From: Helicoverpa zea
Lineage: Eukaryota; Arthropoda; Insecta; Lepidoptera; Noctuidae
Assembly (NCBI RefSeq): GCF_022581195.2
Contig: NC_061466.1
Span: forward strand, 11,842,001 to 11,906,000
Direction of reading: 5' to 3'
DNA length: 64,000 nt
Part shown: piece by piece, positions 60,601-64,000 of the stretch
Position numbering within the stretch: position 1 is the stretch's first letter
Layout of the letters: every line of letters starts with the position of its first letter
Position numbers and translations under genes: made by a program
The notes under the pieces: generated by a model
What the model saw: only the letters and a program-made list of their open reading frames with translations
Databases searched by the model: none
Told to the model about the DNA's origin: nothing

Positions 60601-62598
60601 CGAGAGGGAACTTCTATCCTTTCTCGAACTATCTGCCTACCTGCCTCTATAAAATCGGTTCAATAGTTTTGGGAAGAATGGCGTTAAGTATTTTATATTA
60701 TTTACAAATATGAAATTAACGGTTAGAGGGTCACTAGGGTTATAATAATCCTAAGTTCATGTGGAACAAAACGATGTACGTTCTCATCTGCAGGTCCTCT
60801 TCGAAATGGCGTCCTACTACGCTCCTTCCATAATCTTCATGGACGAGATAGAGACCCTAGCATCAGACCGCTCTTCCCCCGGCGAACACGAAGCGTCACG
60901 CCGTCTGAAGGCGCAACTCCTTACTGAGATTGACGGCATCGGGGGACGGGACGGGATTATATTTCTTCTGGCCAACTCTAATTTGCCTTGGTAAGCTATC
61001 TTTTTGTTTATACTATAGCTGGACTAGCTTCCACCAGCGGTTTAACCCACGCCCCTTGGAAACTAAAAAGTTGCTTTGAGCCTTCCTCCATAAGTGGGCT
61101 ATGTACCTAACACTGAAATTATTTTTCACAACGGACTATTTCTTCTTGACATAAGCTCCTTCAAACAAATAACCATACAAAAACAGGTCTTCTTGAGAAA
61201 ACCCTACTTTTCCAGGGAAATAGACCCAGCAATGTTACGAAGACTCGAAAAGAGGATCTACATTCCTCTCCCCGAATTCAAAACCCGTGAGGAGTTGTTC
61301 CAAACGTACCTGAACGCGAAGAACATAGAACTGTTCCCTAAAGTGGACTTCAAGGAGCTGGCCAGCAAGACTGAGGGGTACTCCTGCAGCGACATTAAGT
61401 TGGTCTGCAAGGAGGCCCTCATGTCCACTGTGAGGAAATTGCTGCCGAACTTGAGTGTGAAAGGTAGGTGACATGAAAATTGGGGTGTTCAGACTTTATG
61501 TCTATATCCTGTTTAGCTAGTCCAGATTCAACATCATCATCATCTAGGGCCCGATTCTCCTAATTTTACTTAAGCAACATACGATTCACATTCGACTGCG
61601 ATCCAATCACGACTCGATTACGATTGAAGCATATGTGGCATTCCGCTATTTTTTCTTTGAAATAAACGTTTTTATCCTTTTCTGTCATTCAATAATGAAT
61701 CATTTTGTCTGCAAATGATTTACGATTGCGATATGATTATAGAGCAAACTACCGTATAGACCAAAATCACCAAAATAGCAGACCAATCGCAAACCAATCG
61801 AAAATGTCGTTGGAATACGATTGGTCTTATATTAGTAGCAGAATGCCCGATATGGCTAAAACTGCTATTGCGATCATATTGCGATTCGATTTCTATTCAA
61901 TTTTGACATTATTAACTTAGGAGAATCGGGCCCTTGGCGTTCCAGAAGCGATATTGTTAAAAGTAGTATTAGGCAAACAAGTAAAAACCGCTTGTCTCTG
62001 ACAACCTACCATCTTTTTCAAACTACCTATTTCAAAAAAGGAAGTGTTTCGCAATTCTACTGCTTTTCCACGGTCCATTGGAAATTCCACATATCTGTGC
62101 CACTCAAAGTTTGCATCCTACGGAGGTAATCACTATACTCTATCCATGGAAGCAAGAGCTAAAAGGTAAACAAAGAATGATACTTTTTCAAGATGGCGGT
62201 ATAACCCGACCGATGACAAAACGTCACATTTTTGTGTAAAATGTTCGCAGTATCTGTGATTTTGTCATCGGTCGGGTTATACCGCCATCTTGAAAAAGTG
62301 TCATTCTTTGTTTACCTTTTAGCTCTTGCTTCCGTGGATAGAGTATAGTATACTAGGTACTATATTTGAGTAGGTACCTACGGAAGGGACTATGGTAGTA
62401 ATCAGTTCATTACAATTTTTGTAACCAGCTCTAAAACAGTCTTTATGGTCTTCTGTTTTGATTTCAGGTCACGCAGCCAATCGAAAGGATAGACTAGATC
62501 TAGCAGAAATTCTCACAGCCATAGAGAAGACCAAGCCAGTTTCAAAGAATCTTACTAAGCGTCACGTGGAATGGCAGAATGAAATGGGCTGTTGTTAG
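27607..62598 (+). CDS. Katanin p60 ATPase-containing subunit A-like 2, whole gene (8 exons)
   Basis: Coding exons: 27607-27654, 33808-33972, 57069-57257, 58760-58962, 60243-60426, 60794-60990, 61216-61463, 62468-62598. All introns are GT-AG and all phases join, giving 454 residues. Katanin-type proteins are AAA ATPases that bind and sever or remodel microtubules. KATNAL2 acts at centrioles, cilia and the sperm manchette/axoneme in animals where it has been studied. Visible here: LisH domain about residues 27-59, the EVCDNIDL motif typical of this subfamily at the end of exon 2, AAA core from about residue 185, Walker A GPPGTGKT 221-228, pore-loop KWRGE, Walker B IIFMDE ending at D280-E281, arginine-finger region MLRRLEKR 335-342, and C-terminal TKPVSKN...HVEWQ matching the family end. 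It is shorter than vertebrate KATNAL2 (about 540), mainly in the linker between LisH and AAA. Intron 2 is 23.1 kb and packed with mobile elements. Confidence 0.93.
28511..28703 (+). repeat. Lep1-type (Helitron-like) repeat, well-preserved copy
   Basis: Runs from 'tctatactaatattataaag' to 'accgctggcagaagctagt', with 'gaactactggtccgatttga' and 'ttatcccggtacgggaagta' between. It lies in KATNAL2 intron 1. A sister copy lies at 55831-56033. Confidence 0.8.
29025..29500 (+). pseudogene. Broken integrase-like transposase gene of the Ginger-like element
   Basis: An ATG at 29025-29027 (in aagATGGCGG) opens 36 codons and then hits TAA at 29133-29135. A second frame (29080-29382) overlaps it and carries the recognisable part: residues 'DYYWLSKYDVMETADEEYLI' and 'EILKEVHKTVG'. 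These fit the region just before the HHCC zinc domain of KRBA2/SCAND3-like, retrovirus-integrase-type transposases. The frame stops with TAA exactly where that family has the His of a 'GHGGR' motif, then continues open as GGRLKMIQYIKNRF. The catalytic core is absent. It thus has at least one frameshift, one stop and a large deletion. The family assignment is by residue pattern only. Confidence 0.55.
29725..30070 (-). mobile_element. tRNA-derived SINE (second family) nested in the Ginger-like element
   Basis: The minus strand begins cactgcctcgttggtctagc (box A TGGTCTAGC), followed by a box B-like ggtcttgattcccgg. The body shares sequence with the fragment at 5378-5530. It differs from the SINE at 23931-24312. 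Confidence 0.6.
30560..31190. repeat. Intronic stretch with Lep1-like repeat at about 30668-30850
   Basis: Contains the block 'agcttccgctcgtggcttcg cccgcgtggt' and 'cagtccagccgtttgtgcgt', a Helitron-like repeat on the minus strand relative to the copy at 26553. Otherwise AT-rich, part of KATNAL2 intron 1. Confidence 0.45.
31195..33715 (+). repeat. Three tandemly arranged copies of an about 0.6-1.1 kb repeat next to exon 2
   Basis: The start block 'taacaaaataacaccccaag tcctacaa' with 'tttttagtcagcc' occurs at about 31198, 32732 and 33372. The block 'cagtaagttatcctttgctt gtgaacgaaacca' with 'cagcgccatctatcgag' occurs at about 32170, 32880 and 33525. The first copy is longer, with other repeats inserted (including a piece of the 14393-15165 family at about 31500-31690). 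Copies 1 and 2 end in a 'gtgcgaagccg.ggcggg' motif. Copy 3 is cut off about 90 bp before KATNAL2 exon 2. Confidence 0.75.
33808..33972 (+). CDS. KATNAL2 exon 2 (LisH domain)
   Basis: Fifty-five codons, acceptor ccattatAG and donor CAG|GTAGTG, phase 0 at both ends. Encodes the LisH dimerisation domain (ILKVLVLGYLKQEGFFHTAD...) and the subfamily motif EVCDNIDLDIIL. LisH domains mediate dimerisation and protein stability. Confidence 0.93.
34004..34530. mobile_element. TIR element with an internal 110-bp tandem duplication
   Basis: The ends GACGTGACAACGTC and its inverse GACGTTGTCACG(TT) mark a 0.5-kb element 31 bp inside KATNAL2 intron 2. The block starting 'catgcatataggtacaaaca taaggctgat' occurs twice in tandem (about 34290-34408 and 34409-34515). 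Confidence 0.5.
34601..34795 (-). repeat. Helitron-like repeat copy
   Basis: Block 'cgcggtttcactcgcgtcct', 'ccgggataaaatattgtcta', 'attcagtagtttcggagcct', the same family as 5700-5880 and 35262-35458. Confidence 0.55.
35262..35458 (-). repeat. Helitron-like repeat copy
   Basis: Runs from 'actagccgttttcccgcggt' to 'ctttataatattagtataga'. Read on the minus strand it starts tctatactaatattataaag like the Lep1 copies. Confidence 0.65.
35975..36240. repeat. Retroposon fragment
   Basis: Contains 'cacgcttgctcaatgcgggt tggtgatttcagac' and 'ttttcctcaagatgttttcc', a block I recognise as widespread in moth genomes. The 121-codon open frame over it is repeat-derived, not a gene. Confidence 0.45.
36793..36873. 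repeat. Imperfect hairpin / small MITE
   Basis: The left arm ttaacgcgaggtg...gtcaccctcactcact faces gtgatgagggtgac...cacctctcgtgttaa as inverted repeats with mismatches. Confidence 0.5.
37310..37985 (-). repeat. Interspersed repeat with internal long hairpin, copy B (inverted relative to copy A)
   Basis: Matches the reverse complement of 14393-15165, including the hairpin (here 37343-37488, arms with aggtgcatcggcctagaagt and inverse). It shares 'cgagttccctcgaccttcgc', 'catcatcaggtcagctccaa' and the terminal 'ctcctttttgggaagtcggtt'. Confidence 0.7.
38515..38731 (+). repeat. Copia left LTR
   Basis: Starts TGTTAAAG and matches the right LTR over 217 bp by eye. Contains a TATA-like tatataaaaag and a polyadenylation-like aataaa. 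Confidence 0.88.
38736..38934 (-). repeat. Inverted copia LTR part and 3' end
   Basis: 38736-38892 is the reverse complement of the first 157 bp of the copia LTR, and with the left LTR it forms a perfect 157-bp palindrome with a 64-bp loop. 38893-38934 continues inverted through the purine tract (cgccccctcaa) and the last codons of pol up to the GTAC errantivirus target. Confidence 0.9.
38935..39188 (-). repeat. Errantivirus 3' LTR
   Basis: 254 bp. Minus-strand ends TGTTATATCG and CTCCGTAACA. A TATA-like ATATAAAAT lies about 30 bp from the minus-strand start, and a 22-bp perfect palindrome centred on TGACGTCA lies at 39112-39133. Confidence 0.95.
39112..39133. promoter_or_regulatory. 22-bp palindrome with full CRE (TGACGTCA) in the LTR
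   Basis: The CRE core is flanked symmetrically by ATTGCAT / ATGCAAT. The palindrome extends with one mismatch to TTTCC...GGAAA on both sides. CREB/ATF-type bZIP factors bind this core. It is a candidate enhancer of the element, and the same site is in the other LTR at 47774-47795. Confidence 0.65.
39189..39198 (-). other. Errantivirus polypurine tract
   Basis: On the minus strand ACGGGGGGGT abuts the 3' LTR start, the expected primer site for plus-strand DNA synthesis. Confidence 0.75.
39582..41502 (-). CDS. Errantivirus env, main exon (F-like envelope glycoprotein)
   Basis: This is the envelope protein of the element, a membrane fusion protein related to the baculovirus F family. The frame is open from the predicted splice acceptor (AG at 41504-41503, tract TTGTTATTT) to the stop at 39582. 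It contributes about 640 of the predicted 650 residues. Visible in order: receptor-side region before a furin site RFKR (about residues 121-124), then the conserved hydrophobic fusion-peptide pattern GLMDFGG, a heptad-rich helical part, a Cys-rich ectodomain, one membrane segment near residues 555-577 (SFSLCISMLTLFYIL), and a cytoplasmic tail of about 73 residues. There is no in-frame ATG at a sensible place in this exon before the furin site, so a 5' exon is needed (see 47053-47084). The acceptor lies 28 bp after the pol stop. No breaks. Confidence 0.88.
41530..45909 (-). CDS. Errantivirus pol (protease, reverse transcriptase, RNase H, integrase)
   Basis: 1,459 codons from the first ATG of the frame. 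In practice it is expected as a Gag-Pol fusion by -1 frameshift at 45930-45936. Residues 25-168 are eight tandem 18-residue repeats. Then come aspartic protease DTG at 221-223, reverse transcriptase with LPFG-like MPFGLKNAPSTFQ and catalytic YLDD 645-648, RNase H TDAS near 793-796, integrase zinc domain H1121, H1128, C1158, C1161, integrase triad D1191, D1251, E1287, and a C-terminal GPFKI chromatin/DNA-binding part. All catalytic residues are present. It copies genomic RNA into DNA and inserts it, in cytoplasmic particles and then the nucleus. It ends just upstream of the env splice acceptor. Confidence 0.95.
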   Translation of the reverse strand: MCRRYPDNLGTRTFINKSHKNDISSQHALSRVPESLSQKRISSQHAPKRVPVSLSHSTISSRHAPPRVPVSSSPNSISSQHAPKRVPVSLSRSTVSSQHTLPRASESLSLKPNSSQHAPKGVPVSLSQNYVSSRHIPQRTAVSSSQNTISSQQAPIRAPVSLSPKFPSHNESAMPHYPKEEIKINPEIPVYEVSSYSKKVSLPHVYVSTSLSIHPLRLLIDTGASITLVKLSSLTKAPELSREIAKIKGFNNVSTYSETLGTCQIYFTLNNNRHEFKFHVVDDNINLEYDGIIGSDFLNHFKANIDYTSQSVHICGQSLDINYIQPTYVIPARSEAVIECAVSNYSPEHYKNNEGLLLDHSISEGIYIANCLVTIKPNKRINVTVLNTTNSDIQVRDFKVQLTPLEYDTATDINESVNALSYSESDRPQKVLNLIRCSHLNSEEKEALLECCSEYTDIFHLEGEPLSFTNAIEHSIDSGDSAPIHVKSYRFPECHKEEVDSQIRKMLDQNIIRPSASPWSAPVWVVPKKMDASGKKKWRIVIDYRRLNDVTVSESYPLPLITDILDQLGHSKYFSTLDLSSGFHQIRMNSQDAQKTGFSINTNSSSTGHYEFLRMPFGLKNAPSTFQKLMNTVLSGLQGLHAYVYLDDVIIYSSNLTSHMDKIRLVFDRIRKFNLKLQPDKCEFLRREVAYLGHIITDKGVCPNPEKVKAVSQFPTPKNPKDIKSFLGLVGYYRRFINNFSKITKPLTALLKKDATFQWSNSQEQAFTTLKDKLTSAPLLQYPDFTQPFLLTTDASNYAIGAVLSQGAIGSDKPVSYASRTLNKAEGNYSTIEKELLAILFGVKTFRPYLYGRKFKIITDHKPLVWLFNVKDPGSRLVRWRLKLEEYDYEIVYKKGKLNANADALSRFPVNVLENNESSDSVICNPASTSNNEEDARNSPSISETYEQFLKIIKQPDVSFDTVIQEHNESLMKAKCKLIAYPTSIDLDESVPYCKDIMDASTSEPKICDIERELNTYYSTSNDNHLFTHLFLKLNHYDEMSYKDIFNLLRDYREMIKYWYMEEKEFAISDFTDPYTKLSYTKLYNILSFLFHNTNIKVNIYRNSIRYPTPDEVKSILRDNHDSPLAGHPGISRMFDRIKTQFWWKNMRQDIEDYVKNCRSCQINKPLRQTNKAPMIITSTASRPNEKLYLDLVGPLPETHEHKYKFLLTLQDDLTKFSQAYPMQSCSAEETAKSLVLFISHMGIPKLIISDQGTNFCSDVFKQLEKLFSIKHVFASPYHPQTCGSLERSHSTLKEYLRSYIGENQHTWDLYVPSAMIAYNSNIHSTTGYSPLELLFGFKPYLPSSIDTLDTNTYTDYIRALNHRLYYSRQKALQNIQSSKEKSKTYYDSRTKPLSYKTGDMVYVRCHHKQNKALSPVWKGPFKIIKLNGNHSVTLLINRKHVRHHYDEIKPAGDATVVT
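45406..45837 (-). repeat. Eight 54-bp tandem repeats in the gag-pol linker
   Basis: Eight in-frame 54-bp units encode 18-residue repeats of the type SQHAPKRVPVSLS-STIS (consensus S-[QR]-H-A-P-x-R-V-P-V-S-x-S-x-x-x-x-S). They lie between the Gag nucleocapsid knuckles and the protease in the fusion. The repeats are Ser/Pro/basic-rich and probably disordered. The plus-strand ORF at 45459-45683 is their shadow. Confidence 0.92.
45927..46898 (-). CDS. Errantivirus gag
   Basis: 323 codons from a true ATG (46898). Gag builds the particle and packages RNA. The N-terminal two thirds are capsid-like, with the conserved PYKGERETLTAF and LNPRLSNN-type segments seen in gypsy-group Gag. The C-terminal part is a nucleocapsid with two CCHC zinc knuckles at C209-C212-H217-C222 and C253-C256-H261-C266, followed by a basic stretch. 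Its last two sense codons and stop overlap the slippery heptamer TTTAAAC, from which ribosomes can enter pol. The preceding AUG on the RNA belongs to the short env exon. Confidence 0.94.
   Translation of the reverse strand: MSTETAENSSSKKMSLSEQFPIKVLCDFISPYKGERETLTAFLTNCQNALDLASPSQIVLLNKYILSRLEGKAQIACSNKIFSDFNQLKCFLKQNFGERKHYNHLLLDLQSCRQTTNETVAQFALRVESCLTDLQSEIYNSESLKKDISGRIAMTEDLALFTFSLGLNPRLSNNVRCRNPKSLNDAINVALEEEKIQNLLYKTSIKPKCRICGKPGHSDAECREKQKRTGPPFTPSGPQPSTSFYNSGSQLFCKYCKNRGHDITQCRKRKYNSERRNTFNSENRDRPAAMHHVTFEPPTSSAPSPTPYYVPCENGDDPENSLN
45930..45936 (-). promoter_or_regulatory. -1 ribosomal frameshift site TTTAAAC
   Basis: In the gag frame the heptamer reads T TTA AAC followed directly by the TAA stop. 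Slipping back one base puts the ribosome in the pol frame, which is open from here through the ATG at 45909. X XXY YYZ heptamers of this exact sequence are efficient -1 sites in other viruses. I saw no obvious strong stem after it. Confidence 0.85.
47053..47084 (-). CDS. Errantivirus env, predicted 5' exon (start codon and signal peptide)
   Basis: An ATG at 47084-47082 opens 10 codons plus two bases with a hydrophobic run (Phe, Val, Leu). It ends at a strong donor whose intron begins GTGAGT (47052-47047). The leftover phase (two bases) fits the acceptor at 41503, where the env frame needs exactly one base first, so env becomes one open frame of about 650 codons with a hydrophobic start. The intron (41503-47052, 5,550 bp) removes gag and pol, as in the spliced env RNA known for gypsy-type errantiviruses. 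On unspliced RNA the same ATG gives an 11-codon ORF ending in a TGA that overlaps the donor. Confidence 0.75.
47578..47595 (-). other. Primer binding site for tRNA-Leu
   Basis: The minus strand reads TGGTGTCAGAAGTGGGAT one base after the 5' LTR. This is complementary to the 3' end (…ATCCCACTTCTGACA plus CCA) that I know from insect tRNA-Leu(CAA). It fixes the 5' side of the element and its minus orientation. Confidence 0.85.
47597..47850 (-). repeat. Errantivirus 5' LTR
   Basis: 254 bp, identical by eye to 38935-39188, followed by the GTAC target duplication at 47851-47854. Confidence 0.95.
47855..47917 (-). repeat. Continuation of the inverted copia 3' end
   Basis: Reverse complement of the copia sequence just upstream of its pol stop (matches 51915-51977 inverted). 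It ends at the junction with forward pol near TCGACG (47915-47920). Confidence 0.85.
47918..49150 (+). pseudogene. Copia pol, first part (protease end, integrase)
   Basis: The frame is open from the inversion junction. It starts in the end of protease / GAG-pre-integrase region (LYVPDLRSNLLSV), then has the integrase zinc domain (WHSRIGHLN ... CDVCAKGK), the core with HSDIVGPL, SDNGGEY and NGVSERMNRTL (D, D, E triad), and the integrase C-terminal domain (FVGYPRCTKGYRIW). It lacks gag and the protease active site. At 49150 the frame runs into the MITE (stop TAG at 49151-49153) and resumes at 50012. Ty1/copia order, integrase before reverse transcriptase, is clear. Confidence 0.9.
49151..50009. 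mobile_element. 859-bp TA-flanked MITE inside copia pol (Tc1/mariner-like)
   Basis: The terminal inverted repeats of about 35 bp (agttcaactcag...gcgcgcggccctatgtgtg) are bordered by TA (49149-49150, 50010-50011). Removing the insertion and one TA leaves the copia frame unbroken, which proves the limits. On the minus strand, 49319-49516 encodes 65 residues (SNTCRHVQKKKEEYYRHF, then IINIGESSESE) that resemble an acidic transposase tail, with a stop just upstream. Confidence 0.85.
49319..49516 (-). pseudogene. Possible transposase C-terminal remnant in the MITE
   Basis: A 65-codon frame, acidic and Ser-rich at its end, with a Cys-Arg-His-Val motif followed by a basic/aromatic patch. Some Tc1/mariner/IS630-type transposases end this way. 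Upstream the frame is closed by TAA and no catalytic region exists. Identification is tentative. Confidence 0.35.
50012..52000 (+). pseudogene. Copia pol, second part (reverse transcriptase, RNase H)
   Basis: Contains the copia reverse transcriptase from EAILSEIKSLVKNETWDIV through KARLVARGYSQRYGVDYHQT and SLYGLKQAGRQWY to the catalytic YVDD (about 51053-51064). It also has RNase H with YSDADWG, TSSTEAEY and ADNQGAIYIA. The frame is intact to the stop TAG at 51998-52000. It is a pseudogene only because it is part of the gag-less, MITE-split copy. Confidence 0.9.
52002..52016 (+). other. Copia polypurine tract
   Basis: AAAATTGAGGGGGCG-type purine run abutting the right LTR. Confidence 0.7.
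52017..52236 (+). repeat. Copia right LTR
   Basis: Starts TGTTAAAG. The first 217 bp equal the left LTR. The last three bases (ATA) before TAAAC are assigned to the LTR because this gives a matching 5-bp target duplication. The alternative is that the LTR ends CCACCA with no perfect duplication. Confidence 0.85.
52242..55330 (+). other. AT-rich part of KATNAL2 intron 2
   Basis: No exon or element with definable ends. Small open frames (53175-53390, 53599-53847, 54285-54470) lack domains and splice context. A short hairpin (caactgaaagagacccactc, then tttcagttg) lies at about 55036-55063. Confidence 0.35.
55340..55480. promoter_or_regulatory. CpG-rich patch with CRE in intron 2
   Basis: A local GC-rich block containing 'ggtgacgtcacggccgccat' (a full TGACGTCA and a CCATATTG-like motif) stands out in AT-rich intron 2. 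It could be an internal promoter or a repeat fragment. Only composition supports it. Confidence 0.25.
55831..56033 (+). repeat. Lep1-type (Helitron-like) repeat with duplicated hairpin
   Basis: Near-identical to 28511-28703 but carries an extra inverted piece: 'atcccggtacgggatacttc' followed by 'ccgtaccgggat', making a small palindrome at about 55964-55998. Confidence 0.8.
56636..56825 (+). repeat. Minisatellite of AGTATATAAGGG-like units
   Basis: About a dozen degenerate 12-17 bp units (agtatataaggg, agtacataaggg) in tandem, about 240 bp upstream of KATNAL2 exon 3. Confidence 0.85.
57069..57257 (+). CDS. KATNAL2 exon 3 (linker)
   Basis: Sixty-three codons, acceptor atttccAG, donor AAG|GTAAGT, phase 0 both sides. 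Begins DYCSYYLIRFNKQPQFCRK, which matches the 'YESYYFVKFQKYPKI' segment after LisH in KATNAL2. The rest is a basic, then acidic, low-complexity linker. Confidence 0.9.
57937..58513 (+). pseudogene. 5'-truncated non-LTR retrotransposon (LINE) 3' end
   Basis: The frame 57937-58335 encodes 'ERRMIADVTFLVKLAQSHID', 'LLSKIGLRVPKRLPR', 'TNYRQSSYFVRAAKTFNTLA' and 'DLFTAKPRVFAGIL'. This is the pattern at the C-terminus of Jockey/CR1-like reverse transcriptase proteins (RR..aD..FL.KL, then N-Y...S...R, then DLF...F). A 3' UTR of about 165 bp and an oligo-A run (58498-58513, after aataaa) follow. All upstream domains are missing. It lies in KATNAL2 intron 3. Confidence 0.75.
58760..58962 (+). CDS. KATNAL2 exon 4 (start of AAA module)
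   Basis: Acceptor gttttccAG, donor GTG AG|GTAAGT. 203 bases, ends in phase 2. Encodes the end of the linker and VTWDDVKGLASAKSLLMESV, the conserved entry into the katanin AAA domain. Confidence 0.93.
59538..60112 (+). repeat. Interspersed repeat (gccaagtgcgagtcgg family) with GACGGACA microsatellite
   Basis: Starts 'aaccggccaagtgcgagtcg gactcg' and 'gaagggttccgta', and ends 'gggttccgtttttgccattt tggctacggaaccct'. Before the end is a (GACGGACA)n tract at about 60016-60056. It is a common moth repeat of unsettled class, located in KATNAL2 intron 4. Confidence 0.75.
60243..60426 (+). CDS. KATNAL2 exon 5 (Walker A)
   Basis: Acceptor acttccccAG; the first base completes an Arg codon. Encodes YPEVFTGLLEPWRGVLLHG, the ATP-binding GPPGTGKT, and the pore-loop segment STIVNKWRGETEK. 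Donor AAG|GTATTT. 184 bases. Confidence 0.95.
60794..60990 (+). CDS. KATNAL2 exon 6 (Walker B, sensor 1)
   Basis: Acceptor catctgcAG, donor TTG|GTAAGC splitting the Trp codon. Encodes SIIFMDEIETLAS (Walker B, D280-E281) and LLANSNLPW (sensor 1). Confidence 0.95.
61216..61463 (+). CDS. KATNAL2 exon 7 (arginine fingers, AAA lid)
   Basis: Acceptor cttttccAG, donor AAAG|GTAGGT in phase 1. Encodes DPAMLRRLEKRIYIPLPE, then the helical lid with TEGYSCSDIKLVCKEA (sensor 2 region). Confidence 0.95.
61547..61933. mobile_element. MITE with GGGCCCGATTCTCCTAA termini in KATNAL2 intron 7
   Basis: The ends GGGCCCGATTCTCCTAA (left) and its inverse TTAGGAGAATCGGGCCC (right) are perfect. The 71-codon open frame inside is not a gene. 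The interior has several imperfect GATTGCGAT / ATCGCAATC-like repeats. Confidence 0.8.
62132..62349. mobile_element. Palindromic MITE in KATNAL2 intron 7
   Basis: Arms of about 90 bp are inverted repeats (tatactctatccatggaagc and, at the right, its inverse with one change; also tttttcaagatggcggtata / tataccgccatcttgaaaaa). They are separated by about 40 bp. It lies about 120 bp upstream of the last exon. Confidence 0.85.
62468..62598 (+). CDS. KATNAL2 exon 8 (C-terminus and stop)
   Basis: Acceptor gatttcAG; the first two bases complete a Gly codon, then 42 codons to TAG. Encodes the last helix and the conserved family end EKTKPVSKNLTKRHVEWQNE. Confidence 0.95.
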
Positions 62599-62845
62599 TC
62601 TGAAATAACGTCATAATTAAGGGTCCCTATTTATTTATTTATCTAGATTTTAAATCATGAATTTGTTGAGTCGCATGTAACTTTTTAACAGCTTTTTTGG
62701 CTCTCAAGACAGAATTATTTTATAACAGGAGGTAAGTAATGACATAGCTCTTCACTTTGAACTAATATGTGCTAAATACAAACTTTTAGGTATTAATATT
62801 GATAGTTGCTATTGTAAGATGTTTGTTTGTGTGTCGGTTTTGACA

Positions 62846-62851
62846 AATAAA
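62846..62851 (+). terminator. KATNAL2 polyadenylation signal
   Basis: AATAAA 248 bp after the stop codon, followed by a T/G-rich stretch (ttcttgttcatttgttttat). No other canonical signal is nearer. Confidence 0.6.
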
Positions 62852-63305
62852 GATTTCTTGTTCATTTGTTTTATTCTTGTCAGACCTTTTAATTATCATT
62901 CCTTTGTCAGAGTAAAAATAAGGCTCAAAGTCTATTTAAACGATCCAGTCATAGCCAAACCATTGCCAACCATATACCTACTTGCCGCCCATTGGTCAAA
63001 TAGTCCATTTGAAAATGATTCGGTTATCGATAAAGTTAAAAGGTGCAACTCACCGAATAAAACCGAAATAAAACTCCAATAATACACTGTTATTATTTAT
63101 TGACGACATCTAAACCAACATCAGTTCCTCTATACAAAATATTGTTTCATTTAGATACACTTCTTACGCCTAGCTACAAACACAGCTCAATTCCTGCATT
63201 CACTTCCCACACATTCTAAAACAAACTTTATACAAACACAATAAGGTTTAAAATTAGATAAACTTTGACAAGTCGCTTGTAACAGAATACTAAAATAAGT
63301 GTATA

Positions 63306-63516
63306 GTTATCGGCACGAATCTTGAGCTCTGACCTACATCCGCGCAGAAGTGATTTATTAGCAAAGAACCAATCCCGAGTGACGGCTATGACGCGATGCA
63401 CTGCGGGCCAATCACCGCTTTAGCCCGCCCCCGCGCCTCACTTCATACCACAAAAGGGACCCAATAAATTACTTCTGCGCAGGTGAAGGTCAGAGCTCAA
63501 GATTCGTGCCGATAAC
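63306..63516. mobile_element. MITE with about 45-bp terminal inverted repeats, TA duplication
   Basis: The ends GTTATCGGCACGAATCTTGA and inverse tcaagattcgtgccgataac are bordered by TA (63304-63305, 63517-63518). The inverted repeats run on through GCTCTGACCT and GCGCAGAAGT. The interior is GC-rich. Confidence 0.88.
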
Positions 63517-63518
63517 TA

Positions 63519-64000
63519 TAATAATTTTGCAAGAATCATAAAAGTTTAGAGACAGAATTATATACAAAGTTAATATAGGTACTTTCAGACAGTAATTTGG
63601 CTACTAAACAAAATTATAGGTAGATTGGCACTACTGGGATGCATAAAATTTTGTATTTTTCATGAGATGAGATCAATGACCTTAATTTTTTTAGTGTCAC
63701 GTGTTAAATTTTGTTCAAAACACAGTTTACTTTGTTGCCAGTTAACAATAAAGAGAAGAGACATAAAAGATTTAATTCTTTTCTTTAAGAATATTTTTTG
63801 GGCCTGATTTTTCATAGTGCTTACCTATATACCATATCTTCAAAAGTTTTCAATTTGACTAGAATTTACCAATTCAAAAAAAACTACTACGATTTACAAA
63901 ATGATCAACATAAAACAATACGACTTCATTTGTGACTTTTTGAAAAAATAAAAATATTCTTTGTAACATTAAGTTGATACCATTTTTCCCTACAAAAGAT
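63519..64000. other. AT-rich stretch downstream of KATNAL2
   Basis: No gene or repeat with definable ends seen. The 60-codon frame at 63625-63807 has no support. Confidence 0.35.

Overview
The window is a stretch of moth nuclear DNA. It holds one recognisable host gene with eight exons, one first exon of a second gene, and a dense load of lepidopteran-type repeats: tRNA-derived SINEs with a TGGCCTAGTGGG box A and GGTTCGATCCC box B, Lep1/Helitron-like 190-200 bp repeats, and many TA-flanked MITEs. The SINE family resembles one I associate with noctuid moths. That assignment, and therefore noctuid rather than Lepidoptera at large, is inference.

Layout. 1-22,945 is AT-rich, repeat-rich sequence with no exon I can support. 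It is probably the first intron of a minus-strand gene whose first coding exon (start codon plus a signal-peptide-like stretch) lies at 22,946-23,015, with a GC-rich candidate promoter near 23.4 kb. 23.6-27.5 kb is intergenic, with three SINE copies, a polyA retroposon and a decayed RTE-type LINE tail. From 27,607 to 62,598 on the plus strand lies a katanin p60-like 2 (KATNAL2) gene: exons at 27607-27654, 33808-33972, 57069-57257, 58760-58962, 60243-60426, 60794-60990, 61216-61463 and 62468-62598. All phases join, giving 454 codons plus stop with a LisH domain and a full AAA ATPase. A palindromic X-box (RFX-type site) sits 102 bp upstream of its start codon. The 1-62 kb repeats include a Ginger-like DNA transposon (28,757-30,547) in intron 1 and a LINE tail in intron 3.

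Intron 2 (23.1 kb) holds the most remarkable structure, a nest of three elements at 38,515-52,236. The outer one is a Ty1/copia retrotransposon with identical LTRs and a TAAAC target duplication. Its 5' part (gag and most of protease) is replaced by an inverted copy of its own 3' end, which makes a palindromic LTR head. A complete 8,916-bp errantivirus (Ty3/gypsy type with env, minus strand, identical 254-bp LTRs, GTAC duplication) has inserted into that inverted piece, and an 859-bp TA-flanked MITE has inserted into the copia pol.

The errantivirus has intact gag, pol and env. A TTTAAAC slippery site sits exactly at the gag stop and shifts into the pol frame. A tRNA-Leu primer site follows the 5' LTR. 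A short 5' exon upstream of gag ends in a strong splice donor, and its phase fits an acceptor just after pol, so env is predicted to be a spliced product of about 650 residues. The start codon of that 5' exon is the only AUG between the 5' LTR and gag, so on unspliced RNA it would open an 11-codon upstream ORF. No CRISPR array, rRNA or free-standing tRNA gene was seen.
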